A program made the position numbers and the translations under genes. A stretch of DNA of 64,000 nt, taken from the NCBI GenBank assembly GCA_020849855.1, contig JADZFO010000005.1, positions 62,001 through 126,000 on the forward strand. Reading direction: 5' to 3'. Positions 33,061-40,647 of this stretch are shown here, piece after piece. The DNA is from a bacterium (GTDB lineage Bacteria; 4484-113; JAFGCY01). Numbering within the stretch: the stretch's first letter is position 1; the number at the start of each line of letters is the position of its first letter. Under the pieces are notes generated by a model that was not told the origin of the DNA, did no database searches, and saw only the letters and a list, made by a program, of their open reading frames with translations.

Positions 33061-35712
33061 ATGAACAAACTGAACGGCCAATGGGCCCTCTGGGCGGTGC
33101 TCGGTGCAGCCCTGGCTCTCACAGCCTGCGGCACAGGCTCCAGCCTCGAAAGCGGCGGCGCAGAAAGCAGCCCGAGGCCTGATACAGTGGGCTCTCTGCC
33201 CGGCGGCGGCAGTGAGAACGCTGCCGGCCTGGCTCTGCCGCAGGACAGCCGCAAGCCATGGGAAAAGCTTGATGCGCAGGGTTACGTAATCCCCGCAAGT
33301 GGCAGCGAGTGGCTCAATGCACCCGCCGGGGGCGGCCGCAGCGCCAGCGCGATCAACGCCCAGAGCGACTTCGTCGCCGGTGCGCAGTTCGACAGCTCGC
33401 AGGGCGCAGTGGCCATCGAAGGCCTGGCCGCGCAGTTCTCAGCCCCGGCGGGCGGCCGCGCCGACGCGGTTTATCGCATCCCCATGCAGGGCATCCAGCC
33501 AGGCGCCGCCAGCGTGGATGTGAACCTGCACCTGAACAGCTCCAGCGGCCAGCTCAGCCAGTGCTGGGTCGGTGTGGCCGAATGGGGCAAGCGCGCCTGG
33601 GAGTGGAAGCTGGCTCCCGAGGGCCAGACCCGCTTCAGCCTGGCCCCGCGTGTGGCCCAGGGCGCGGACTACATCAACGACCTTGGCAACCTGATGATCG
33701 CGGTGGTGGCCTTTGACGGTGCGCGCTTCGACCTCGTCGGCCTCGGCGTGAACGAGATCGGCCCTGCCGACACCACGGCACCCGCCGCGCCCTCCGGCCT
33801 CAGCGCCAGCCCCGTCGCCGGCGGCCTCGAGCTGCAGTGGATCCCGGTCATCGCCGCCGACCTCGCCGGCTACCGGGTCTACTACAGCAACTCAACCTTT
33901 GGCAGCACCGCTGCGCCGAATGTGAAGCAGGTGCCCTACCTGCAGGGCGGCAGCCGCCACCTGCTGGCGCCACTTACTCAGACCACAGTCGTGCGCGTGA
34001 CGGCGGTCGATCTCAGCGGCAATGAAAGCCCGCTCAGCGAGATCGCCTCGGCCACTCCCCTGCCCGGCAGCCGCCCCGTGCTGGAAGTCAGCACCTCTAT
34101 CGCATCCGGAACCTTTGGCGCACCGGCAACCCTGACCGCCAGCGGTGCGACGCTTTATGACATCGACGCGGACGGCGACGGCATCTTTGAGATCACCGGC
34201 GATGCCGCCGGCATCGCGACCATCGACACCAACCAGACCGGCATCATCCGCCCGGCAGTGCGGGCCAGTGATGGCAGCGCCGTTGCGCATGGCGCAGTCA
34301 GCCTGATCATCGCGGCAAACCTGCCGCCGGTGGCGCTGCTGGATGCCAGCGACAACCTGGTCGCCCTGTGGGGCGACAGCCCGGCGACGGTCAACCTTGA
34401 CGCCTCCGGCAGCAGTGATGAGGACGCCGGCAGCCTGCAGTTCGCCTTCGACGGCGATGGCAACGGCAGCTTCGGCGCAGACTCAGCGGCCGACAACCTG
34501 GACTTTGACTACTTCAACCGCGGCTCCTACCTGGCCAGCGTGCGGGTCACCGACAGCGCCGGGCTGGTGGGCTATGCCTCCGCCTTGGTTGAGGCCCGCG
34601 CCTTCAACGGCTTTGAATACAAGTTCCTGACCACCGAGTCGAGCAGCGCTAACTACATGTCGACGGCATTCATTTCAGGCGCCCCCAGCATGGCCATGTT
34701 CAACACCAACGATGGCGGCCAGCTTTTCTATGCCCGCGCCCGTGACGCCGAAGGCCTGCAGTGGCGCACGGCCTTTGGCATCGACCTTGGCATGAATACC
34801 GGCCAGTATCCCTCTCTTGCCGAGATTAAGGGGAATCCGGCGGTGGCCTACTACGACAGCATGAACAGCTCGCTGAAGTACATCCGCGCCAACAGCAGCA
34901 GCGGCTCGCTGCAGAGCTCCTGGAGCAACCCGCCGGTGCCGATCGTCACCATGCTGAATGTCGCCACTAACACCATCATTCTTCGTGAGGTCAATGGCCA
35001 GCCGGCAATTGTCTATGTCAACAGCGGCGACAGCAAGCTGTACTACGTCCGGGCCACCGGGGCCTCAGGCACCGGTAACCTGGCCGGCGACTGGACCATG
35101 ACGCCAGTGGAGCTGGACACAAACGCCGTCTCGAACGGCTTTGGCTTTGAAGTTGTGGACGGCAACCCGGCGGTGGCCTACTACAAGAACAGCGACGCAA
35201 TGTATAAGCGCAGCATCGACTCGGACGGCAACCTGCCCGCGGACTGGAGCCAGGTGCCTTTCGCGGTCAACGGACTGGACGACGTACTCCCCGACAACGT
35301 CTCGCTGGCCGTCGTCAATGGCAACCCGGCGGTTGCCTATATTGACCCCTCTGTTCCAGTTGTGCGCTACGTCCGCGCCAGCAACAGCACCGGTGCCACC
35401 ATCGCTGACTGGCCGGCATCTGTTGCCCTGCCGGAGCTGCAGTCACCGATCTTTACGCACCTGGCAGTCGTGGACGGCCGGCCGGCGATAGTTACCTACT
35501 CCAGCATCTATGGCGGCTCCACCCAGCCGGTCTTCATCCGCGCACGGGATGCGGACGGCAACGGCTGGGACAGGTGGATGGGCGTGACGCCTGACAACAG
35601 CCCCAGCTTTAACTTCTACCGCCCGGTGATTGTCAGCGGGCCGGCCAGCTTCGGTATTGCGTCGCCCTCAAGCTCCTCGATCCCGATCTACTTCCCCGCC
35701 GACTTCAAGTAA
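33061..35712 (+). CDS. repeat lipoprotein with FN3/PKD-like and propeller-like domains
   Basis: An 883-residue lipoprotein (lipobox LALTACGTG). The N-terminal beta module (about 95-235; CWVGVAEWGKRAWEWKLAP) is shared with the lipoproteins at 40.6, 43.6 and 45.6 kb. An FN3 domain follows (about 238-335; GLELQWIPVIAADLAGYRVY), then two PKD-like units (about 340-510; LDASGSSDEDAGSLQFAFDG). The C-terminal 350 residues have repeats built on V-x-G-x-P-A-V-A-Y-Y and L-x-Y-x-R-A (KGNPAVAYYDSMNSSLKYIR, DGNPAVAYYKNSDAMYKRS, NGNPAVAYIDP), a propeller-like pattern. No enzyme site is visible. A surface adhesion or recognition role is inference. AAGGAG precedes the ATG. Confidence 0.8.
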   Translation: MNKLNGQWALWAVLGAALALTACGTGSSLESGGAESSPRPDTVGSLPGGGSENAAGLALPQDSRKPWEKLDAQGYVIPASGSEWLNAPAGGGRSASAINAQSDFVAGAQFDSSQGAVAIEGLAAQFSAPAGGRADAVYRIPMQGIQPGAASVDVNLHLNSSSGQLSQCWVGVAEWGKRAWEWKLAPEGQTRFSLAPRVAQGADYINDLGNLMIAVVAFDGARFDLVGLGVNEIGPADTTAPAAPSGLSASPVAGGLELQWIPVIAADLAGYRVYYSNSTFGSTAAPNVKQVPYLQGGSRHLLAPLTQTTVVRVTAVDLSGNESPLSEIASATPLPGSRPVLEVSTSIASGTFGAPATLTASGATLYDIDADGDGIFEITGDAAGIATIDTNQTGIIRPAVRASDGSAVAHGAVSLIIAANLPPVALLDASDNLVALWGDSPATVNLDASGSSDEDAGSLQFAFDGDGNGSFGADSAADNLDFDYFNRGSYLASVRVTDSAGLVGYASALVEARAFNGFEYKFLTTESSSANYMSTAFISGAPSMAMFNTNDGGQLFYARARDAEGLQWRTAFGIDLGMNTGQYPSLAEIKGNPAVAYYDSMNSSLKYIRANSSSGSLQSSWSNPPVPIVTMLNVATNTIILREVNGQPAIVYVNSGDSKLYYVRATGASGTGNLAGDWTMTPVELDTNAVSNGFGFEVVDGNPAVAYYKNSDAMYKRSIDSDGNLPADWSQVPFAVNGLDDVLPDNVSLAVVNGNPAVAYIDPSVPVVRYVRASNSTGATIADWPASVALPELQSPIFTHLAVVDGRPAIVTYSSIYGGSTQPVFIRARDADGNGWDRWMGVTPDNSPSFNFYRPVIVSGPASFGIASPSSSSIPIYFPADFK

Positions 35713-35723
35713 CAGCAAGTTCT

Positions 35724-35758
35724 GCCAGGGTGGCGGCCGTTAGGGCCGCTGCCCTGGC
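35724..35758. terminator. strong bidirectional hairpin between convergent genes
   Basis: GCCAGGG pairs with CCCTGGC and GCGGCC with GGCCGC around a 5-nt loop. It lies between the lipoprotein stop and the acetyltransferase stop. The plus strand continues with CTCTTACTTTC, so termination is likely for the lipoprotein gene. Confidence 0.7.
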
Positions 35759-35773
35759 GGCTCTTACTTTCTA

Positions 35774-36238
35774 TCAGCTTGCAGGCTCTGTTTCCGCTTC
35801 CACGCTTTGCATGCGCAGGACCGGCAGGCCGCTGTCGTCATGCAGTCGCTGATACAGCGGAGCAAAACCGCAGGCTTCATAGAACGCGATTGCGGCCGGG
35901 TTGGCCAGAAAGACCTCCAGCTCCAGTGTGCCGGCGAGCGCCAGCGCATGCGAGAGCAGTGCCCTGCCGATGCCCCGGCGCTGGAACTGCGCGGCGACGA
36001 AAAGGCCCGCCACCTCAATCCCCTGCAGGCAGAGAAAGCCGGCCGTCCGTCCGTCCAGCTCAGCTACCCAGGTCTCGCTGATGGGCAGGTACTGCGCCGC
36101 GATGTTCGCGCGCTCCCGCTCAAGATAGGCAGCGTCAAGGAAGCCGTAGGCGCCTCCTGTCGCGCTGTCCCAGACCTGCAGCAGGGCCTCCAGGTCAGGG
36201 GCGCGGTAAGGCCGGATCACGGGCCCTGGATCAGGCAT
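35774..36238 (-). CDS. GNAT-family N-acetyltransferase
   Basis: A 154-residue acetyltransferase. The acetyl-CoA loop is in GLFVAAQFQRRGIGRALLSH (RRGIGRA), followed by LELEVFLANPAAIAFYEACG, the C-terminal GNAT block. The start is the ATG at 36238, which overlaps the stop of the upstream membrane-protein gene by 8 nt (ATGCCTGA); translational coupling is likely. The substrate is unknown. The length is normal for the family. Confidence 0.88.
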   Translation of the reverse strand: MPDPGPVIRPYRAPDLEALLQVWDSATGGAYGFLDAAYLERERANIAAQYLPISETWVAELDGRTAGFLCLQGIEVAGLFVAAQFQRRGIGRALLSHALALAGTLELEVFLANPAAIAFYEACGFAPLYQRLHDDSGLPVLRMQSVEAETEPAS

Positions 36239-36719
36239 CCGGATAGCCCAGGGTGCGCAGCACACGCCGGGCCAGTTTGCGGGCCTCATAAGGCTTGTCA
36301 TGGGCCCAGTCCTGGATCCACTCCCAGCCCTTGCCGCGCATGCGGCCATACCAGCGCTGGCGCCTGGCGAAGCAGTAGAGCAGCACAACGGCCAGCAGGG
36401 CCAGGGCGCCGTAATAGGCCCAGGCCGGGCGGCTGCCGGTTGGCCACCAGCCATAGCGCGGGATGAAGCTGAGTGCCGCGGCCCACAGCCCGATGCCCAG
36501 CAGATAAAGCAGGGAGTCGCCAATGAAGCGCGGCAGCAGACTGGCCGCCAGGAAGGCCGCCGAGAGCAGCAGGCAGATCCCGATGATCTGACTGGGCAGC
36601 AGCCAGTTGCCGTGGCCCCAGGCGATCGCGCTGAAGCGGTAGACAGCGGCGGCCATCAGGGCCAGCAGGCCGAAGTCCAGCAGCCAGCGGTGCTCCCGGG
36701 AGATAAGCGCGCGCTCCAC
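36231..36719 (-). CDS. small multi-pass membrane protein
   Basis: A 162-residue protein with four hydrophobic segments (WLLDFGLLALMAAAVYRF, PSQIIGICLLLSAAFLAASL, LLYLLGIGLWAAALSFI, WAYYGALALLAVVLLYCFA) and a basic C-terminal tail (RRQRWYGRMRGKG...). I do not recognise a family. GTG start, 6 nt after TAAACT, leaderless. It heads an operon with the overlapping acetyltransferase gene and is divergent from the HEPN/CBS-like gene. Confidence 0.72.
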   Translation of the reverse strand: MERALISREHRWLLDFGLLALMAAAVYRFSAIAWGHGNWLLPSQIIGICLLLSAAFLAASLLPRFIGDSLLYLLGIGLWAAALSFIPRYGWWPTGSRPAWAYYGALALLAVVLLYCFARRQRWYGRMRGKGWEWIQDWAHDKPYEARKLARRVLRTLGYPDA

Positions 36720-36725
36720 GCCCAG

Positions 36726-36731
36726 AGTTTA
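36726..36731 (-). promoter_or_regulatory. -10 box TAAACT, leaderless type
   Basis: The hexamer ends 6 nt before GTG 36719 on the minus strand. Confidence 0.65.
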
Positions 36732-36765
36732 GCAGGCCCGCCGCATCGCCGCCCTGGCTCGCGCC

Positions 36766-36771
36766 TACAAT
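36766..36771 (+). promoter_or_regulatory. -10 box TACAAT, leaderless type
   Basis: The hexamer ends 6 nt before ATG 36778. It is divergent from the TAAACT box at 36726-36731, 34 bp away. Confidence 0.7.
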
Positions 36772-36777
36772 AGCGCC

Positions 36778-37476
36778 ATGGATGCCGGCACCGAGTTCAT
36801 CCGCCTCTTCAACGAGCTGGACGAGCACTTAAAGAAGCTGACCCGCGCGCAGCGTCTGCGCACCTTCCCCGAGCGCGTGGCCGAGGTGGCGCGCCACAAC
36901 GCCACGGTACGGCGCTGGCGCGAGGAGCTGCGCGACTTCTCCGAGCTGCGCAACGCCATCATCCACGACCGCTTCTATCCCGAGCGCATCATTGCCACGC
37001 CCACGGAAGAGGCCCTCGCCCAGCTGCGCAGCATCGTAGAACAGATCGTCCAGCCGCGCACCCTCGGCGGCCACTTTGAAAGCGCGGTCCAGACCTTCTC
37101 CGCCGCCGACAAGCTGGTCACGGTGCTGCGCTGGCTGCGCGACCATGACTACAGCCAGGCGGTGATCTACGACGGCGAGCTGCGCCTGCTGACGGTCAAG
37201 GGCATCGCGCGCTGGCTGACCGCCCAGACCGAGGTGGAATGCCTGATGCTTGGCGATGCGACGCTTGAGGACGCCCTGGCCTATGAGCAAAGCGGCTGCT
37301 TTATCTCCATGAGCCGCAACAACACCATCGACGAAGCCCGCGAGGCCTTTGAGCATGAGCTGGCCAACGGCCAGCGCAAGCTGTATGCCATCCTGATCAC
37401 CCAGGGCGGCAAGCTGAGCCAGAAGCCCCTGGGCATCATCACTCCCTGGGATCTGATCGAGCACGATTCGGAGTAA
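36778..37476 (+). CDS. HEPN-like and CBS-domain protein
   Basis: A 232-residue cytoplasmic protein. The first 90 residues are helical with FSELRNAIIHDRFYPERI, an R-N-(3)-H pattern like the RX4-6H motif of HEPN domains, some of which are RNases. From about residue 100 two CBS-type halves follow: SAADKLVTVLRWLRDHDYSQ with ...AVIYDGELRLLTVKGIARWL, and MSRNNTIDEAREAFEHELAN ending in KPLGIITPWDLIEHDS. CBS pairs usually bind adenosine nucleotides. The CBS part is well supported. The HEPN reading rests on one motif and on helix content, so RNase activity is only a possibility. Confidence 0.75.
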   Translation: MDAGTEFIRLFNELDEHLKKLTRAQRLRTFPERVAEVARHNATVRRWREELRDFSELRNAIIHDRFYPERIIATPTEEALAQLRSIVEQIVQPRTLGGHFESAVQTFSAADKLVTVLRWLRDHDYSQAVIYDGELRLLTVKGIARWLTAQTEVECLMLGDATLEDALAYEQSGCFISMSRNNTIDEAREAFEHELANGQRKLYAILITQGGKLSQKPLGIITPWDLIEHDSE

Positions 37477-37574
37477 CACAGCGGCACAGCGCCCTGGGCA
37501 GGGCTGCCAGCTTCGTGTGCCGGCCGCCGAAGCCTGGAAAGCGCCCCCCCGGCGGTTACACTCTCCCATCGCGT

Positions 37575-38018
37575 ATGCGCAAGTTCAAGTTCAAACTGGG
37601 CCGCCTGGAGGCCGTCAAGGGCATTGAGCTGTCCAGCCTGCAGCAGGCCGTGGCCGCGGCGGAACAGGCGTACCGCCAGGCCCTGGGCGAGCTGGAGGAC
37701 GCGCGCATAGCCCTGGAGCAGAGCTATGACGAGCTGGCCCGCCTGCGGGCCGCTGGCCACAGTGGCGCCCTGCTGGCCAGCACCGAGAGCTATGGCCAGC
37801 TCATGCGCGAGCAGGTCAAGCTGGCCAGTGAGCGCGTGATCCAGCGCGAGGCCGAGCTGCGGGCCGCCCGTGAGGCCCTGACGGCCAAGCACCAGGAGAA
37901 GAAGGCCCTGGAGAAGGTGCGCGAACGCCAGTATCAGTTGTATAGTCTGGAACTTGAGCGCCACAACCAAAGTGAGCTGGATGAAACGGCCAAGAATGTC
38001 TATGAACGCAACAACTAA
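37575..38018 (+). CDS. FliJ-like coiled-coil protein
   Basis: A 147-residue protein that is almost one long coiled coil (AAAEQAYRQALGELEDARIA ... EAELRAAREALTAKHQEKKA). The opening FKFKLGRLEAVKGIELSSLQ matches FliJ, the flagellar export chaperone that works with the FliI ATPase. No other flagellar genes are in the window, so a general coiled-coil role remains possible. TACACT at 37557-37562 ends 12 nt before the ATG, a leader of about 6 nt. The end of this gene overlaps the next gene's start region. Confidence 0.7.
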   Translation: MRKFKFKLGRLEAVKGIELSSLQQAVAAAEQAYRQALGELEDARIALEQSYDELARLRAAGHSGALLASTESYGQLMREQVKLASERVIQREAELRAAREALTAKHQEKKALEKVRERQYQLYSLELERHNQSELDETAKNVYERNN

Positions 38019-39120
38019 AACAAGCCTGAAAGCCGCGGGCCTGCTGGCCTGCGCACTGCTGGTGCTGGGCCTTGGCAGCGGCCCGGCCCGCGCCCAAGCG
38101 CCCGAAGACCTGATCGGCACCATCGCCGGTACACAGATGAGCCGCGACGAGTTCCGCGCCCGGGCGATGGCCCAGCTGGCCACTATCTCGCTGGCCGCGG
38201 TGACTTATCTGCAGGCCAATGGCGACTACCCGGCTGAGTTCTACAAGCTTCGCGGTTCGGCGGCCTGGAACATCGAGGTCAACAACATGTTCAAGGCCCG
38301 GCCACTGCAGAGCATCCCCTTCACCCCCGGGCCCTCTGACTACACCACCAACCCGCCCCTGGGCCTGCCGGGCAACTTTGATGTGCCCACAGCCTCCTCC
38401 CCGCCCATGACCAGTCCCGCCCCGGCGGATGGCGGCGCGCAGGGCACCTCAGGCCTGCCGCCGGTGGACTCCTGGACTTTCAGCAACAGCGCCGGCCGCC
38501 GGATCGACCCGGCCAAAGTCACCGGCTGGACGGAAGGCGACATCATTTACTTCGTCAACGGCGGCCTGCTGCAGCTGGTGCTCTTCGCTCCCGATGGTTC
38601 CTACTACGAGTGGGTCGACGAAGTGCCGAACCCCAACTATCGCGACAGCCTGCGCCTGCGGGCCAAGAAGGACCCCGAGGGCACCGCGCTGTACAGCGCC
38701 CAGCTGCTCTATTTCGCCGAGAACCTGCTGCCGCGCTATTACAACCTGGTGCAGTTCATGGCCTCCAAGGAAACTCAGCCCCAGCAGGCCCTGCAGCGCA
38801 CTCCGGCCAGCGAGCGCATCGCGATGGCCTCGGCGCTGGGCCTTGAGATGCGCAATGTCCTGACCCGCCAGCCGATATCCATCGGCATGGCCTCCGGCGA
38901 CTTCGCCGAGGAAGGCGGCGGCGGCACGCCTCTGGCCATCCTGCTGGGCGAGCAGGCCATGAGCCTGCGAGAGCTGACGCTCGACCCCGGCGAAGTGGCG
39001 GCCCAGGCCGGCGGCAAGGGTAACAACGGCAAGGGCGGGCGCCAGCCGGGCTCCGGCAAGGGCGGCTCGGGTAACAAGCCGCGGCCGGGCCATGGCGGCG
39101 GCGGACGCCAGCCGAAGTAA
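38002..39120 (+). CDS. exported protein of unknown function with Gly/Lys-rich tail
   Basis: About 372 residues. A clear signal peptide (SLKAAGLLACALLVLGLGSG, cut near ARAQA) leads to a domain starting LIGTIAGTQMSRDEFRARAM. The middle is Pro/Gly rich and contains WTFSNSAGRRIDPAKVTGW. The last 45 residues are Gly, Lys, Arg and Asn (GGKGNNGKGGRQPGSGKG), probably disordered and possibly RNA- or polyanion-binding. Three in-frame ATG codons (37981, 37996, 38002) overlap the end of the FliJ-like gene; 38002 gives the best signal peptide. No strong ribosome site is seen, so translational coupling is likely. I do not recognise the family. Confidence 0.65.
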   Translation: MNATTKTSLKAAGLLACALLVLGLGSGPARAQAPEDLIGTIAGTQMSRDEFRARAMAQLATISLAAVTYLQANGDYPAEFYKLRGSAAWNIEVNNMFKARPLQSIPFTPGPSDYTTNPPLGLPGNFDVPTASSPPMTSPAPADGGAQGTSGLPPVDSWTFSNSAGRRIDPAKVTGWTEGDIIYFVNGGLLQLVLFAPDGSYYEWVDEVPNPNYRDSLRLRAKKDPEGTALYSAQLLYFAENLLPRYYNLVQFMASKETQPQQALQRTPASERIAMASALGLEMRNVLTRQPISIGMASGDFAEEGGGGTPLAILLGEQAMSLRELTLDPGEVAAQAGGKGNNGKGGRQPGSGKGGSGNKPRPGHGGGGRQPK

Positions 39121-39217
39121 GGCTGCCCCTTTATTGCCCTGCCGCGGGTGCTGTGGTAGCATATAGGCCCACGCGCGCGGGGCTTGGCGGACTATTCCGC
39201 GGCGCGCTGGCCCATAC

Positions 39218-39311
39218 GGAGAGATGGCCGAGTGGCTGAAGGCGGCTGCCTGCTAAGCAGTTAGGCGGGAATAACCTCGCCTCGAGGGTTCGAATCCCTC
39301 TCTCTCCGCCA
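39218..39311 (+). tRNA. tRNA-Ser(GCU)
   Basis: The acceptor stem GGAGAGA pairs with TCTCTCC (39301-39307), the anticodon loop is CTGCTAA (anticodon GCU for AGC/AGU codons), and the class II variable arm is long. The discriminator is G39308 and the CCA end is encoded at 39309-39311. The T loop is GGTTCGAATCC. A possible -10 (CATATA) lies about 50 nt upstream. Confidence 0.96.
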
Positions 39312-39387
39312 TTCCCTCTGACGTGACCCGCCGCTGCACTGGAAGCAGTTTGCGTGAACGCCCTCCCCGGCCAAGGGTCTAAGCAGC

Positions 39388-39834
39388 ATGGACGACCGCC
39401 AGATCGAGGACTTCTTCGCGGCCTACAGCTCGCGTATCAATGCCGCACTCGACGACCCAGGCCAGCTGGAGCTTAAGGCCAGCAGCGCCGCCTTTGCAGC
39501 CTGCTTTGTCGCCGCCGGGCCGGCCGGAGTACGCTGCGGCAGCAATAACGACGAGCTGCGCCGGGCCCTGCCGCAGGGCATCGAGTACTACCGTTCGATT
39601 GGCACGCGCGGCATGCATGCGCTGGCTGTGGACCATCGACCGCTGGACGCGCTGCACAGCATCGCGCGGGTCCATTGGCGGGCTGATTACGTCCGCCGCT
39701 CGGACAATGTTGCGCTGTCCATCGAGTTCGAGGTCCACTACCTGCTGCAGGAGCTGCAGAAAGGTGAGCCGAAGATCTTCGCCTGGATCAGCGGTGACGA
39801 AGAGCAGGCCTACCGAGACCACGGCCTGGTCTAA
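39388..39834 (+). CDS. NTF2/SnoaL-like small protein
   Basis: A 148-residue cytoplasmic protein. The layout is that of a SnoaL/NTF2-like cone fold: two opening helices (IEDFFAAYSSRINAALDDPG), then strands with ALAVDHRPLDALHSIARVHW, VALSIEFEVHYLLQELQ and PKIFAWISGDEEQAYRDHG. Such proteins are often isomerases or binding proteins; no active-site set is clear. ATG 39388 comes 77 nt after tRNA-Ser; I see no convincing -10 or ribosome site. The oxidoreductase gene follows after 57 nt with its own promoter. Confidence 0.65.
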   Translation: MDDRQIEDFFAAYSSRINAALDDPGQLELKASSAAFAACFVAAGPAGVRCGSNNDELRRALPQGIEYYRSIGTRGMHALAVDHRPLDALHSIARVHWRADYVRRSDNVALSIEFEVHYLLQELQKGEPKIFAWISGDEEQAYRDHGLV

Positions 39835-39855
39835 CAAGGCAAGCAGCGCCAGACT

Positions 39856-39870
39856 TGAGATTTAGTCTCA
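39856..39870. promoter_or_regulatory. inverted repeat TGAGA-N5-TCTCA in an oxidoreductase promoter
   Basis: The palindrome overlaps the -35-like TTGAGA (39855-39860), and the TACAAT box follows at 39880-39885. Its position between the two promoter elements fits a repressor operator. No T tract follows, so it is unlikely to be a terminator. Confidence 0.4.
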
Positions 39871-39879
39871 GTTAGTTGC

Positions 39880-39885
39880 TACAAT
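39880..39885 (+). promoter_or_regulatory. -10 box TACAAT, leaderless type
   Basis: The hexamer ends 6 nt before ATG 39892. TTGAGA 19 bp upstream is a possible -35. Confidence 0.7.
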
Positions 39886-39891
39886 CAGCCC

Positions 39892-40638
39892 ATGTCAGCA
39901 CCTGCTCCAGGCGCCGCTGCCGGCGACCTTGCCGCTCCTCCAGTCGTCTTCCGCCAGTCTGTTGCCTTGCTGGCAAAGAACTTCGAGTATGCCAGCCCGG
40001 AGCACGGCGACGTCTGGAGCTTCGACTTTGAGCCCCTGGCCGAGCGCTTCACGCCCGGCCAGTATGTGCACTTCAGGCTGGAGGAGCCGGGGCTGGAAAA
40101 GCCCGTGCGGCACATCAGCTTTGCCTCAGCGCCCAGCGAGCCCTGCCTGCGCTTTTGCTTCCATCTGCGGGCCCAGAGCGACTTCAAGCAGGCCCTGGCG
40201 CGGCTGGAACCCGGCGCAGCCGTGACGCTCTTCAAGTACAAGGGTGCTTTCACCCTGCCCGCCGAGCCGCCGGTCGGCGGGGCAGTCCTGCTGGCGGGCG
40301 GCATCGGCATCGCGCCCTTCCGCTCCATGCTGCGCGAGCTGCAGCTGCAGGGCAGCGCGGCCTCCTGGCCCTGGCCGGCCCTCAGCCTGCTGCATGTCAG
40401 CCGCGAGGGCTTCCTCTACGAGCCGGAGCTGGCGGCACTGCCCCTGGCCCAGCGGCGCTGCGGACGCGCGGACTTCGCGGCGGCGCTTGAGCAGCAGGTT
40501 CAGGCCCGGCCTGAGGCCCTGTACTACATCGCCGGCGCGACTGGCTTCGTCAACTCCGTGCGTCAGGAGCTGCTGGCGCTGGGCATCCCCGGGGACGCCA
40601 TCCGCCTCGACGACTTCGAAGGCTATGACGAACTCTAG
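39892..40638 (+). CDS. ferredoxin-NADP reductase-like flavoprotein
   Basis: A 248-residue oxidoreductase of the FNR superfamily. The FAD side has FTPGQYVHFRL and KPVRHISFASAP (the RxYS/T block with His in place of the aromatic). The NAD(P) side has VLLAGGIGIAPFRSML, LSLLHVSRE and ALYYIAGATGFVNSVRQELL, and the C-terminus ends with DDFEGYDEL, near the usual place of the terminal aromatic. No iron-sulfur cluster domain is attached, so it likely works with a separate carrier. Leaderless ATG; a possible operator lies upstream. Confidence 0.85.
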   Translation: MSAPAPGAAAGDLAAPPVVFRQSVALLAKNFEYASPEHGDVWSFDFEPLAERFTPGQYVHFRLEEPGLEKPVRHISFASAPSEPCLRFCFHLRAQSDFKQALARLEPGAAVTLFKYKGAFTLPAEPPVGGAVLLAGGIGIAPFRSMLRELQLQGSAASWPWPALSLLHVSREGFLYEPELAALPLAQRRCGRADFAAALEQQVQARPEALYYIAGATGFVNSVRQELLALGIPGDAIRLDDFEGYDEL

Positions 40639-40647
40639 CGACCAGCG

